A stretch of 64,000 nucleotides of DNA from Novosphingopyxis iocasae (lineage in GTDB: Bacteria > Pseudomonadota > Alphaproteobacteria > Sphingomonadales > Sphingomonadaceae), in contig NZ_CP060495.1 of assembly GCF_014334095.1 (NCBI RefSeq), positions 333,001 to 397,000 of the forward strand. The letters run 5' to 3'. A model generated the notes under the pieces. It made no database searches and was not told where the DNA came from. It worked only from the letters and a program-made list of their open reading frames with translations. Positions 29,695 through 37,996 of this stretch are shown one piece after another (the stretch's first letter is position 1; every line of letters starts with the position of its first letter). Position numbers and translations under genes: made by a program.

Positions 29695-31542
29695 ATGCGG
29701 AAAGCGGCGCTCTGGACGGCCCTGGTCACGGCGACCGGCATGGGCGCGATCGCGCTTTCGACGGTGCCTGCCGTCGGACAGCAACAGGGGCCGGAATCGC
29801 TGCTTCCGCCGGGCTTCGGATCACCTCCACCGCCGCCCGCGCCGACACCGGCAACACCCGCACCACCGGCCCCCAGCCGCCCGGCGCAGTCCGGCACACC
29901 GCTGCCGCCGCCACCTCCGGCTCCGCCGCCGCCATCCGCTCAACCTCTCGAGCCCGCGGCGCCCGCTCCCAGCCAGCCCGCACCTTCCGAAGATGAGGAA
30001 GTGGAGGACGCCGAAGAGCTGGTCATCAAGTTCGACGTTCCCCCGGCAGAGCGCCGCTCGCTCGGCCAGATCGGTTTCCTGACCGAGGCGGAAGGTGGCC
30101 TCGCCGCGAACGCCTTCGGCAATACCGGCGGTGTGTTCCTTGATGGGCTGGTGCGCCGCACGCGCGGACCGCTGCTGTCGCGCTGGGGCACGATCATGGC
30201 GCGCCGCGCGCTGATCAGCCGCACCGATACGCCGCGCAATGTAAACGGCGCGGACTGGGTGGCCTCACGCGCATGGCTGCTCCTGCGCATGGGCGAAACC
30301 GTGGGCGCCCGCACGCTGATCGAGCAGGTCGACAATGCCGATTATACCGATCGGCTCTATCAGGTGGCGATGCCGGTGTTCATGGCATCGGCCGATCCGG
30401 CGGGGCTCTGCCCGATCGCCGATTCGGCTGCGCAGGCGCTGAAGAGCAAGGAATGGCGCACGGCGCGCGCGATCTGCGCCGGGCTGGCGGGCGATCAGGG
30501 CCGCGCCAGCGCACTGCTGACGGAGGTTCGTCGTCGCGGCTGGGCGAGCGGTATCGACTATCTGCTGGCAACCAAGATTATCGGCGCGGGCTTCAACGGC
30601 CGCCGGGCGGTGACCATCCAGTGGGATGAGGTGCAGGGCCTCAATGCCTGGCGCTACGGCCTGGCCGTCGCCACGGGCGTGGAGCCGCCATCGACGATGT
30701 ACAATGGCTATGGCCGCCAGGTGGCCGGTTGGCGTGTGCTTTCCGCCGCGCTGCCGTTGGCCTCGCGCATCCAGGCGTCCGATCACGCCGCCGCGCTCGG
30801 CACGCTCAGCAATGCCGCGATGGTCGATCTGTATTCGCAGGCCCTTGGCGATGATGAAGTGGGCGACGATGTGGCCGCGCGCGTTTCCCGTCTTGAGAGC
30901 GCCTATGCCGGGCGCACCGAGAAGACGCGGATGGACGCGCTGCGCGATATCTGGGGCCGGGGCGAAGGCGATGTCGGCTATTCGATGCTGGTGCTCACCG
31001 CCCGCGCTTCCGCGCTGATCCGGCCCACCGACGAATTGTCCGCGGATGCCGATCGGCTGATCGCCGCGATGATGACCGCCGGGCTGGATACGCAGGCGGT
31101 ACGCTGGAGCGGGCAGGTGGGCGAGGGCAGCCTTGGCTGGGCGCTGCTTGCCGTCGGCGCGCCGCAATCGCCATTCGGCGTCGATGCCGGGGCGATCGAA
31201 AGCTTCGGTGGCAATTATAGCGAGAATGACGGCGCGAAGGCGAAGCTTCTGGCCGCCGGTCTGGCGGGGCTCGGGCGTCTTTCGCAGGCCGAACAGAATG
31301 ACGTGGCCCAGCGGCTCGATATTCAGCTGAACGCCGCGAACAATTGGAGCCGCGCAATCGATGCGGCTGCGGTGCGGGGTGAGCCCGGCACGGTGGCGCT
31401 ACTCGCCGCGGCGGGCCTGCAGGGTCCGGGTTGGAGCGTGATGCCCGCCTTCCAGCTTTATCATATCGTCGCGGCGCTGCGGCAGGTGGGGATGGAGGCC
31501 GAGGCGCGCATGATCGCCGCCGAAGCCGTAACCCGTGCCTGA
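29695..31542 (+). CDS. Exported proline-rich protein with helical-repeat domain, uncharacterised
   Basis: 615 aa. A signal peptide (about residues 1-29, MRKAALWTALVTATGMG) precedes a Pro-rich region of roughly 70 residues (PPPPPAPTPATPAPPAP, PPPPPPAPPPPSAQPLEP) and an acidic stretch EDEEVEDAEELVIKF. The remaining 480 residues are Ala/Leu-rich helices, with recurring GxxxxALxxA patterns that suggest a TPR- or Sel1-like solenoid, though no repeat is clean enough to name. Two Cys (LCPIAD, AICAGL) lie mid-protein. The likely location is periplasm, spanning peptidoglycan with the Pro-rich linker. It overlaps xerD by eight bases. The function is not known to me. Confidence 0.8.
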   Translation: MRKAALWTALVTATGMGAIALSTVPAVGQQQGPESLLPPGFGSPPPPPAPTPATPAPPAPSRPAQSGTPLPPPPPAPPPPSAQPLEPAAPAPSQPAPSEDEEVEDAEELVIKFDVPPAERRSLGQIGFLTEAEGGLAANAFGNTGGVFLDGLVRRTRGPLLSRWGTIMARRALISRTDTPRNVNGADWVASRAWLLLRMGETVGARTLIEQVDNADYTDRLYQVAMPVFMASADPAGLCPIADSAAQALKSKEWRTARAICAGLAGDQGRASALLTEVRRRGWASGIDYLLATKIIGAGFNGRRAVTIQWDEVQGLNAWRYGLAVATGVEPPSTMYNGYGRQVAGWRVLSAALPLASRIQASDHAAALGTLSNAAMVDLYSQALGDDEVGDDVAARVSRLESAYAGRTEKTRMDALRDIWGRGEGDVGYSMLVLTARASALIRPTDELSADADRLIAAMMTAGLDTQAVRWSGQVGEGSLGWALLAVGAPQSPFGVDAGAIESFGGNYSENDGAKAKLLAAGLAGLGRLSQAEQNDVAQRLDIQLNAANNWSRAIDAAAVRGEPGTVALLAAAGLQGPGWSVMPAFQLYHIVAALRQVGMEAEARMIAAEAVTRA

Positions 31543-32482
31543 GGCGTCGGACCGGCCGAGCAGCACAGGCGCAGACCGCCGATCGATCGACGCATTCCTT
31601 TCCATGCTGGCGGCGGAACGCGGACTCTCGCGCAACAGCATCGCCGCTTATGAAAGCGATCTCAGGCAGACGTCCGAACTGCTCGGCGGCGCGCTCGCTT
31701 TGGCCGACGAGGATGCGCTCGGCACGCTGGCCGGCGAATGGCGGGATCTTGCCGCCTCCACGGTGGCGCGCAAATGTGCGGCGCTGCGCCATTATTACGG
31801 TTTCCTTCTGGACGAGGGCCTGCGCGCCGACGACCCATCTAGCGCGCTGCCCCGGCCCGCCTTGCAGCGCCCGCTGCCGAAGCTGCTGAGCCTTGAGGAG
31901 ATCGACCGGTTGTTCGCGCTTGCCGAAGAACGGGCGGAGGCACCGGGTGCGCCCGCCGCTGCGCTGCGTGATCTGGCGCTCCTGGAACTGCTCTACGGGT
32001 CGGGCCTGCGCGCCACGGAACTGGTATCGCTGCCGCGCCGGGCGGTGGTGAGCGATCAGCCCTTCCTGATCCTGAAGGGCAAGGGCGGTAAGGAGCGGCT
32101 GGTTCCGCTGTCGGACCGTGCACGGCTGGTGACGGCGCGCTGGCGGGAGTGCGTGGAGGAGGGGCAGCCCTGGCTCTTCCCGTCCTCTGCCGGGCATATC
32201 AGCCGCATCCGCCTGTTCCAGATCGTGCGTGCGCTGGCGGGCAAGGCAGGAATAGACCCTACGCGCGTAAGCCCCCATGTTCTGCGCCACGCCTTTGCAA
32301 CCCACCTGCTGGCAGGCGGGGCGGACCTCCGGGCGTTGCAGACCATGCTCGGCCATGCCGACATCTCGACCACGCAGATTTACACCCATGTTGAAGCCAG
32401 CCGCCTCGTTGCGCTGGTGAATGAGCGTCATCCGCTTGCGCAGATGAGCCGGACGGGCCCTCAAGCGTCCTCGCCAGATTGA
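31535..32482 (+). CDS. xerD: Tyrosine recombinase XerD
   Basis: Site-specific recombinase that with XerC resolves chromosome dimers at dif. The 315-aa protein has the core-binding N-terminal domain (SMLAAERGLSRNSIAAYESD) and catalytic residues Arg159 (YGSGLRATELVSL), His248 and Arg251 (HVLRHAFATHLL), His274 (LGHADISTT) and Tyr283 (IYTHV). The ATG at 31535 overlaps the preceding gene. The XerD and XerC assignments are based on mutual comparison and on the XerD-accA neighbourhood seen in alphaproteobacteria; a swap of names cannot be excluded. Confidence 0.9.
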   Translation: MPEASDRPSSTGADRRSIDAFLSMLAAERGLSRNSIAAYESDLRQTSELLGGALALADEDALGTLAGEWRDLAASTVARKCAALRHYYGFLLDEGLRADDPSSALPRPALQRPLPKLLSLEEIDRLFALAEERAEAPGAPAAALRDLALLELLYGSGLRATELVSLPRRAVVSDQPFLILKGKGGKERLVPLSDRARLVTARWRECVEEGQPWLFPSSAGHISRIRLFQIVRALAGKAGIDPTRVSPHVLRHAFATHLLAGGADLRALQTMLGHADISTTQIYTHVEASRLVALVNERHPLAQMSRTGPQASSPD

Positions 32483-32513
32483 CCATCCGCGCGCCAGCGA
32501 CTAACCGCCAGCC

Positions 32514-33461
32514 ATGACGAGCTATCTGGAATTCGAGAAACCGATCGCAGAACTGGAGACGCGGATCGCCGCGCTCCGCGACAGCGCGACCGACGGCGAG
32601 ATCGACATCGACGCCGAAGTCGGCCGGCTTCAGGAGAAAGTCGATCGGCAATTGCGCAATGTTTACGGCAAGCTGACGCCTTGGCAGAAAACGATGGTCG
32701 CGCGCCATCCCGAGCGTCCGCATTTCAAGCACTATGTCGCCGGGCTCTTCGACGAGTTCGTGCCGCTGTCGGGCGACCGCGCTTTTGCCGACGATCAGGC
32801 GATCCAGGGCGGCTTCGCGCGCAAGGGAGACCGCCGCGTCGTCGTGATCGGCCACGAAAAGGGCGACGACACGCAGTCCCGCCTCAAGCACAATTTCGGC
32901 ATGGGCAAGCCGGAGGGGTATCGCAAGGCGATCCGCCTGATGGACCTGGCCGACCGTTTCGGCCTGCCGGTCGTCACCCTGATCGACACCGCGGGCGCGT
33001 TTCCCGGCATTCAGGCCGAGGAGCGCGGCCAGGCTGAGGCGATCGCCCGTTCCACCGAGCGATGCCTGCGCCTTGGCGTGCCGATGGTCGCCGCGGTGAT
33101 GGGTGAGGGCGGCTCGGGCGGCGCGGTGGCGCTGGCCGCCGCGGACCGCGTCCTCATGATGGAGCATGCGGTCTATTCGGTGATCTCGCCCGAAGGCTGC
33201 GCTTCCATCTTGTGGCGCACCGGCGACAAGGCGGACGAGGCCGCTGCGGCGATGCGCATCACGGCGGGCGATCTCAAGGAACTCGGCGTGGTCGACGAGG
33301 TGATCAAGGAGCCGCTGGGCGGCGCCCACCGCGACCATGAGGCAGCGATCGCGACGATCGGCAGTTCGATCTTCGGCGCGCTCGACATGCTGGACGGCAC
33401 CAAGCCGTTCGACTTGCGTGAGCGCCGTCAGGAGAAATATCTGCGCATGGGAATGGTCTGA
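32514..33461 (+). CDS. accA: Acetyl-CoA carboxylase carboxyltransferase subunit alpha
   Basis: Transfers the carboxyl group from biotin to acetyl-CoA in the first committed step of fatty-acid synthesis, together with AccD. The 315-aa sequence has the N-terminal MTSYLEFEKPIAELETRIA helix, DRAFADDQAIQGGFAR, FGMGKPEGYRKAIRLM and the active-site region GEGGSGGAVALAAADRVLM. It is 31 bases downstream of xerD. Confidence 0.97.
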   Translation: MTSYLEFEKPIAELETRIAALRDSATDGEIDIDAEVGRLQEKVDRQLRNVYGKLTPWQKTMVARHPERPHFKHYVAGLFDEFVPLSGDRAFADDQAIQGGFARKGDRRVVVIGHEKGDDTQSRLKHNFGMGKPEGYRKAIRLMDLADRFGLPVVTLIDTAGAFPGIQAEERGQAEAIARSTERCLRLGVPMVAAVMGEGGSGGAVALAAADRVLMMEHAVYSVISPEGCASILWRTGDKADEAAAAMRITAGDLKELGVVDEVIKEPLGGAHRDHEAAIATIGSSIFGALDMLDGTKPFDLRERRQEKYLRMGMV

Positions 33462-33538
33462 CAGCAGGCCGTTTCGGCTAGGGAACGTTTTCCGCCGCCG
33501 CGCCGTTCACCTCCTCAATAACAACAGAGGAGGAAACG

Positions 33539-35035
33539 ATGCGTTTTAATCGTGGAGTATTGGCGGCAGGTGTTGCCGCGCTCGGTTTGGCATCCTGTAC
33601 CAGCGCCGGATATAACGATCCGCTCACCGCGGGGGAAACGTTCCAATCGAAGCCGGTGACGCCGCAGGCGCGCCAGCAGGGCCAGCAGGCCTATAGCGAA
33701 ATCGTCAAGGAATTTGGCGGGCTCTACACGCAGGGCAACGAGGCGAATTATGTTGAGCGGGTCGGCCGCAAGATCGCCGTCCAATCCGGCCTCGCCAACA
33801 GCGAGAGCGCCTACACGATTTCGCTCCTGAATTCGCCGGTCAACAACGCCTTCGCGACGCCTGGCGGTTATGTCTACATCACGCGCCAGCTCGTCGCGCT
33901 CGCCAATGATGAGGCGGAGATGGCCGGCGTGCTGGGTCACGAAGTCGGCCATGTGGCCGCCGATCATTCCGGCCAGCGTCAGAGCGCGCAGACGAAAGCG
34001 GGCCTCTTCGGCGTCGCCGGTCAGATCCTTGGCGGCCTGCTGGGCGATCGGACGGGCCTTCTCGGCTCGCTCGGCGGCGCTATCCAGAACTATGCGCCCG
34101 CCGTCGCGCAGCTTTACACGCTCAGCTACTCGCGCGGACAGGAAGAGCAGGCGGATGACTTGGGCATTCGTTATCTTTCGAAGGCGGGATATGATCCCAT
34201 GGCGCTATCGGACATGCTGGCCTCGCTTGCGATGCAGACGGCGGTGGATCAGCGTGCGTCCGGGCAAGACGGACGTTCAACGCCCGAATGGGCGAGCACG
34301 CACCCCGATCCGGCACGCCGCGTTGCGCGTGCCGCGCAGATCGCGCAGACCTATGCGCCCGGCGGTATCCGCAACCGCGCACAGCATCTGGCGACCATCG
34401 ACGGCATTCTTTATGGCGACGATCCCAAAAACGGCGTGATCGAGGGCAACACCTTCCTGCATCCCGAGCTGGGGCTCCGCTTCTCCGTGCCGCAGGGCTA
34501 CGGCATGACGAACGGCGCGCAGGCGGTGACCATTCAGGGCGGCACCGGGCAGGCGCAGTTCAGCATGGGCTCGTTCAACGGCAATTTGCAGAGCTATATT
34601 GGCGACGTGTTCCGCTCGGTAGCGGGCCAGACGCAGCTTCAGGTTGGGCAGCTTCAGCGGACGACCGTGAACGGTATTCCGGCGGCCTATCAGACCGCGC
34701 GGGCCAATACCCAGAATGGGCAGGTGGACGTCACTGTTTTCGCCTATGAATTTTCGGGCAGCCGCGCCTATCACTTCGTGACGCTGACGCCCGCCGGGCA
34801 GAACCCGTTCGGCACCATGTTCCAGAGCATGTCGCGCCTGAGCTCTGCAGAGGCGGCGCGGATCAAGCCGCGGCGGATCGATATCGTGACCGCGCAGAGC
34901 GGCGATACCGTGGCCAGTCTGGCACGGCGCATGGCCTATGACCGGCTGCAGACCGAGCGCTTCATGGCGCTGAACGGCCTGAGCGGCAATGCGGGCCTGC
35001 AGGCGGGGCAGCAGTACAAGATCGTCGTCTACTGA
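33539..35035 (+). CDS. M48-family Zn metalloprotease lipoprotein with LysM-like tail
   Basis: Predicted periplasmic lipoprotein, 498 aa. The lipobox ALGLASC gives an acylated Cys20. The M48 domain has HEVGH at residues 134-138 and the third Zn ligand in QEEQADDLGIRYLS. This is BepA/LoiP-like architecture, which in E. coli degrades misassembled outer-membrane proteins. A middle domain (about residues 305-440) follows, then a C-terminal LysM-like module DIVTAQSGDTVASLARRM that may bind peptidoglycan. A ribosome site AGGAGG lies eight bases before the ATG. A strong terminator follows. Confidence 0.9.
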   Translation: MRFNRGVLAAGVAALGLASCTSAGYNDPLTAGETFQSKPVTPQARQQGQQAYSEIVKEFGGLYTQGNEANYVERVGRKIAVQSGLANSESAYTISLLNSPVNNAFATPGGYVYITRQLVALANDEAEMAGVLGHEVGHVAADHSGQRQSAQTKAGLFGVAGQILGGLLGDRTGLLGSLGGAIQNYAPAVAQLYTLSYSRGQEEQADDLGIRYLSKAGYDPMALSDMLASLAMQTAVDQRASGQDGRSTPEWASTHPDPARRVARAAQIAQTYAPGGIRNRAQHLATIDGILYGDDPKNGVIEGNTFLHPELGLRFSVPQGYGMTNGAQAVTIQGGTGQAQFSMGSFNGNLQSYIGDVFRSVAGQTQLQVGQLQRTTVNGIPAAYQTARANTQNGQVDVTVFAYEFSGSRAYHFVTLTPAGQNPFGTMFQSMSRLSSAEAARIKPRRIDIVTAQSGDTVASLARRMAYDRLQTERFMALNGLSGNAGLQAGQQYKIVVY

Positions 35036-35062
35036 TTTCAGCAAGACGGGAAATGTACAAAG

Positions 35063-35100
35063 AAAAGGGCGGCGGCACCATTCCGTGCCGCCGCCCTTTT
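35063..35100. terminator. Strong bidirectional terminator
   Basis: A perfect 16-base stem, AAAAGGGCGGCGGCAC (35063-35078) with GTGCCGCCGCCCTTTT (35085-35100), and a six-base loop. A runs and T runs flank both sides, so it can stop the protease transcript and the convergent pilin transcript. Confidence 0.92.
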
Positions 35101-35119
35101 AAATTCAAGCTGCGAACGC

Positions 35120-35296
35120 TTACTTGCTGTTGGCGTTGCTCAGCGAATTGTTCACCTTGTTGAAGGTGTTGGTGAGGTTGCCACCGAGCGCCGACATCGC
35201 GGCGATCGCGGCCACTGCGATCAGAGCTGCGATCAGGCCATATTCGATGGCGGTCGCACCGTCTTCATTTTCGAAAATCTGATAAAAGGTTTTCAC
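35120..35296 (-). CDS. Flp-type pilin 1
   Basis: Major or minor subunit of the tight-adherence (Flp) pilus. The mature part starts after the prepilin-peptidase site in ENEDG-ATAIEYGLIAALIAV, with the Glu at +5 and adjacent Tyr that define Flp pilins. The 58-aa form starts at the GTG at 35296 (VKTFYQIF), because AAGGAG lies seven bases upstream; an ATG at 35323 would add nine residues without a ribosome site. It neighbours a second pilin gene on the same strand 114 bases upstream. No prepilin peptidase or secretin is seen nearby; cpaF at 1-977 is the only other pilus gene. Confidence 0.92.
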   Translation of the reverse strand: MKTFYQIFENEDGATAIEYGLIAALIAVAAIAAMSALGGNLTNTFNKVNNSLSNANSK

Positions 35297-35409
35297 GTCT
35301 GGTCTCCTTGCATTGCGCTTCATTCACCCCGTCGAACTGCCCCTGACGGCTAAGGTCCAACATCGGTCAGCCTATCGCTAAAGCTCTTAGAAAAGATTAA
35401 CGGCGGCTT

Positions 35410-35586
35410 TTACTTCGTTGCGTCCACGACATTAGTGCTCACGGAGTTCCACATCTGAATGGTGGTTCCGCTCATCGACGAAAGCGCACCGATCATGGCA
35501 ATCACTACAAGTGCCGCGATCAGTCCGTATTCGACGGCCGTGGCCCCGTCCTGCTCATGTAGAATACGATGGATCCATTGTTTCAT
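35410..35586 (-). CDS. Flp-type pilin 2
   Basis: A second Flp pilin, 58 aa from the ATG at 35586 (MKQWIHRIL), with GGGGA about ten bases upstream. The processing site is HEQDG-ATAVEYGLIAALVVIA. It shares the hydrophobic helix with pilin 1 but differs in the C-terminus (SGTTIQMWNSVSTNVVDATK), so the two are paralogues and not a fresh duplication. It may be a minor pilin or a differently regulated major one. It is divergent from mutT. Confidence 0.9.
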   Translation of the reverse strand: MKQWIHRILHEQDGATAVEYGLIAALVVIAMIGALSSMSGTTIQMWNSVSTNVVDATK

Positions 35587-35676
35587 CGATCGCATTCCCC
35601 ATTTGCTGGATGTCGTCACGTGCGATGCTGCTTTTCGCCGATTGGCGTAAACAAGCTTTTAATTCGGAAGGTTAAC

Positions 35677-36102
35677 GTGGCAATTTCCCCGACAGTGCTA
35701 CCCGTCGTCGCAGCGACACTGATCGATGACGGCGGGCGCGTGCTTCTTCAGAAACGCCCGGAAAACCGCATGCATGGCGGACTTTGGGAGTTTCCCGGCG
35801 GCAAGGTGGAGCCATGTGAAAAGGCTGCCGACGCTTTGGCACGGGAGCTGGAAGAAGAACTGGGCATTACGCTTGATCCCGGCGCGATCGCTCCTGTTGG
35901 CTTTGCCGACGCACCGCTGGAGCCGCGCAATCTGATTCTGCTGCTCTACGCCTGCACCGCGTGGGAGGGCGCACCGCACCCGCGCGAAGAGGGCGCTGCA
36001 ATCGGCTGGTTTGCGCCTGCGACCGTCGCGGAGCTCGATCTTGCGCCGGCGGATCGGCAGCTTCTACCCGCCCTGATCCGCTTTCTGGCCGCCAGAGCGT
36101 AG
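35677..36102 (+). CDS. mutT: MutT-type 8-oxo-dGTP diphosphatase (Nudix)
   Basis: Sanitises oxidised dGTP to prevent A-to-C transversions. The Nudix box is complete: GGKVEPCEKAADALARELEEELG fits GX5EX7REUXEEXGU. The start is the GTG at 35677, with GGAAGG six bases upstream, giving VAISPTVLPVVAATLID and 141 aa. An ATG 36 codons earlier lacks a ribosome site and lies in the pilin promoter. The 3' end overlaps the convergent methyltransferase gene by 39 bases. Confidence 0.9.
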   Translation: MAISPTVLPVVAATLIDDGGRVLLQKRPENRMHGGLWEFPGGKVEPCEKAADALARELEEELGITLDPGAIAPVGFADAPLEPRNLILLLYACTAWEGAPHPREEGAAIGWFAPATVAELDLAPADRQLLPALIRFLAARA

Positions 36103-36924
36103 CGCGTCGGCCAGGGAAACGCTGGCGCTGCCCCTGCGCGCGGGCTTGGCCTGATCGGGGGAGGGGGCCCATCCGCTCAGCGAAATCAGCTCCAACCGCT
36201 CGGACAGTTTGCCGTCGGCCTCCGCCATGCCGGCCCATGCCTCGAACAGCCGCGCGAGGCCGGCCTTGCCGATGAAAGCGCGTGGCCCCGCCAGCGCATT
36301 GCCCGTGCCGGCCTCGCGCAGATCGTTGATCAGGCGCAGCGGATCGCCATAGCGCAGCGTCAACCGGTCGCCATCGGCCACCGGCATCGCGAAGCCTGCG
36401 CGCGACAGCAGGTCCCCGGCGGACCGCACGTCGATCTGCGGATGGATGTGCGCGGCGGTGCGGTCCCCATCGGCGGCGATCATACAGCGTTTGAGCGCCG
36501 GAAGGCTGCCCGCGCCGAACATGGTTCCCAGGAACAGGCCGTCGGGTTTCAGCGATCGGCGAACCTGTATAAGCGCGCCGGGCAGATCGTTCACGCTATC
36601 GAGCGTGCCTGCCGATATGATGAGATCGAAGCTTGCCGGTTCAAAGGGCAGCGCATCTTCGGTGCACAGCACTGCGCCATCGTGCGCTTCCGCCTCGCTC
36701 AGCGCTGCATATCTTATCGCAGCCTCGGCAGGGAGCGCCAGTTTCTCTCGAAACCGCGCGACGGGGCCGAGCAGCAGGATATCGCGAAACTCCCGCGACA
36801 CCGCGGACAGGCGTTCACCCAGATCGTCCGCCATCCATTCTAGGAAGAGGGAGGGGGCACCGGCAGAGCGGCCACGCAGCGCGCGGCGGCGGCGGTAATC
36901 GAAAATATCGGGAGCGCTGGCCAT
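36064..36924 (-). CDS. SAM-dependent methyltransferase (BioC/NDUFAF5-like)
   Basis: 286 aa with a class I methyltransferase core. The N-terminal IFDYRRRRALRGRSA resembles the start of the NDUFAF5/BioC-like family, and FDLIISAGTLDSVNDLPGAL is motif II with the post-II segment LKPDGLFLGTMFGAG. Motif I is degenerate (LLLGPVARF, not GxGxG), so SAM binding is likely but not certain. In mitochondria NDUFAF5 hydroxylates a complex I subunit; in bacteria members may act in biotin synthesis. The ATG at 36924 has GGGAAGG upstream. It is divergent from comF. Confidence 0.78.
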   Translation of the reverse strand: MASAPDIFDYRRRRALRGRSAGAPSLFLEWMADDLGERLSAVSREFRDILLLGPVARFREKLALPAEAAIRYAALSEAEAHDGAVLCTEDALPFEPASFDLIISAGTLDSVNDLPGALIQVRRSLKPDGLFLGTMFGAGSLPALKRCMIAADGDRTAAHIHPQIDVRSAGDLLSRAGFAMPVADGDRLTLRYGDPLRLINDLREAGTGNALAGPRAFIGKAGLARLFEAWAGMAEADGKLSERLELISLSGWAPSPDQAKPARRGSASVSLADALRSGGQKADQGG

Positions 36925-36970
36925 GCCTTCCCTCTTGCCGTGATGCGTCCGTGGGGACAAGCTTCGCACC

Positions 36971-37693
36971 ATGCTGGCTGTCCCGCAACCGCTGCGCCAG
37001 GCGCTTGATTTCGTGCTGCCGCCGCGCTGTCCCGGATGCGGCTGCGTCCCGGCCGATGCGGCGGCCTTTTGCCTTGATTGCTGGTGTCAGCTGAAGTTTC
37101 TGGCACCGCCCTGGTGCCACTGCTGCGGCCTGCCGTTCGAACATGAGGTGCCGGGCGAGCCATTATGCGGTGCCTGTCTGGCGGCTCCGCCCCGCTTCGA
37201 TTTCCTGCGATCCGCCGTTGCCTATGGCGGCATTGCGACCGATCTGGTGCTGAAACTCAAATATTCGCGCGGACTGGGCGCGGCGACCATGATGGCGGGT
37301 CACATGGCGCGCCTTCTTCCCGATCCGCCCGGCGACATGCTTGTGACGCCGGTACCGCTGCACTGGAGTCGGCTGGCCGCGCGCACCTACAATCAGTCGG
37401 TCCTCATCGGCCGTGCGCTGGCAAGGCGTATCGACCGGCCCTTCCACCCCGATCTCATCCGGCGAAAGCGCCGTACGCCGCCCCTGCGCGGCCTGGGGGC
37501 GAAGGCCCGCGCACGGACGATCCAGGGCGCGTTCGGCATCACTGAGCGGCAACGCAGGGCGATCGAGGGGCGCGCGGTGCTGATCGTCGATGATGTGCAT
37601 ACCAGCGGCGCCACCAGCGCGGCCTGCGCTGCAATCCTTAAGCGCAGCGGAGCTTCCTGGGTGGGCGTGGTCACCTGGGCCCGGGTGCTGTGA
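36971..37693 (+). CDS. ComF-family phosphoribosyltransferase-like protein
   Basis: 240 aa. The N-terminal zinc-finger part has CPGCGC, FCLDCW, CHCCGLPF and CGACL. The phosphoribosyltransferase domain ends in the PRPP loop VLIVDDVHTSGATSAA. ComF takes part in DNA uptake in naturally competent bacteria, but the same family occurs widely in species not known to be competent. The ATG at 36971 starts MLAVPQPLRQALDFVLPPRC. It probably leads the group comF-grxC-nitrilase. Confidence 0.9.
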   Translation: MLAVPQPLRQALDFVLPPRCPGCGCVPADAAAFCLDCWCQLKFLAPPWCHCCGLPFEHEVPGEPLCGACLAAPPRFDFLRSAVAYGGIATDLVLKLKYSRGLGAATMMAGHMARLLPDPPGDMLVTPVPLHWSRLAARTYNQSVLIGRALARRIDRPFHPDLIRRKRRTPPLRGLGAKARARTIQGAFGITERQRRAIEGRAVLIVDDVHTSGATSAACAAILKRSGASWVGVVTWARVL

Positions 37694-37738
37694 ACGAATT
37701 TCCTGCACCTTCGTGCGAAGTCTGCTAGGCTTGCAGCC

Positions 37739-37996
37739 ATGAAAAGCGTTGAAATCTACACCAAGTTCACCTGCGGCTACTGCCACCGCGCCAAGGCTCT
37801 CCTGAACGACAAGGGCGTTGCTTTTGAGGAGCATGATATCTCCATGGGCGGTCCGCAGCGCGAGGAGATGATCCAGCGTGCGGGCGGGCGCACCACGGTG
37901 CCGCAGATCTTCATTGGCGGCGATCATATCGGCGGCAGCGATGATCTCGCCGCGCTGGAACGTGAGGGCAAGCTCGACGCACTTCTGGCGGACTGA
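37739..37996 (+). CDS. grxC: Glutaredoxin 3
   Basis: Dithiol glutaredoxin of 85 aa with the active site FTCGYCHRAK and the GSH-binding TVPQIFIGGDHIGGSDDL. It reduces disulfides and ribonucleotide reductase with glutathione. Its stop overlaps the next gene by one base, which suggests coupling with the nitrilase gene, an arrangement also found in other alphaproteobacteria. Confidence 0.95.
   Translation: MKSVEIYTKFTCGYCHRAKALLNDKGVAFEEHDISMGGPQREEMIQRAGGRTTVPQIFIGGDHIGGSDDLAALEREGKLDALLAD

Noticed and set aside
35655-35675. TTAA...TTAAC pair between pilin 2 and mutT as a CtrA site
   Set aside because: The spacing between the TTAA halves is nine bases and not seven, and the second half overlaps the mutT ribosome site.
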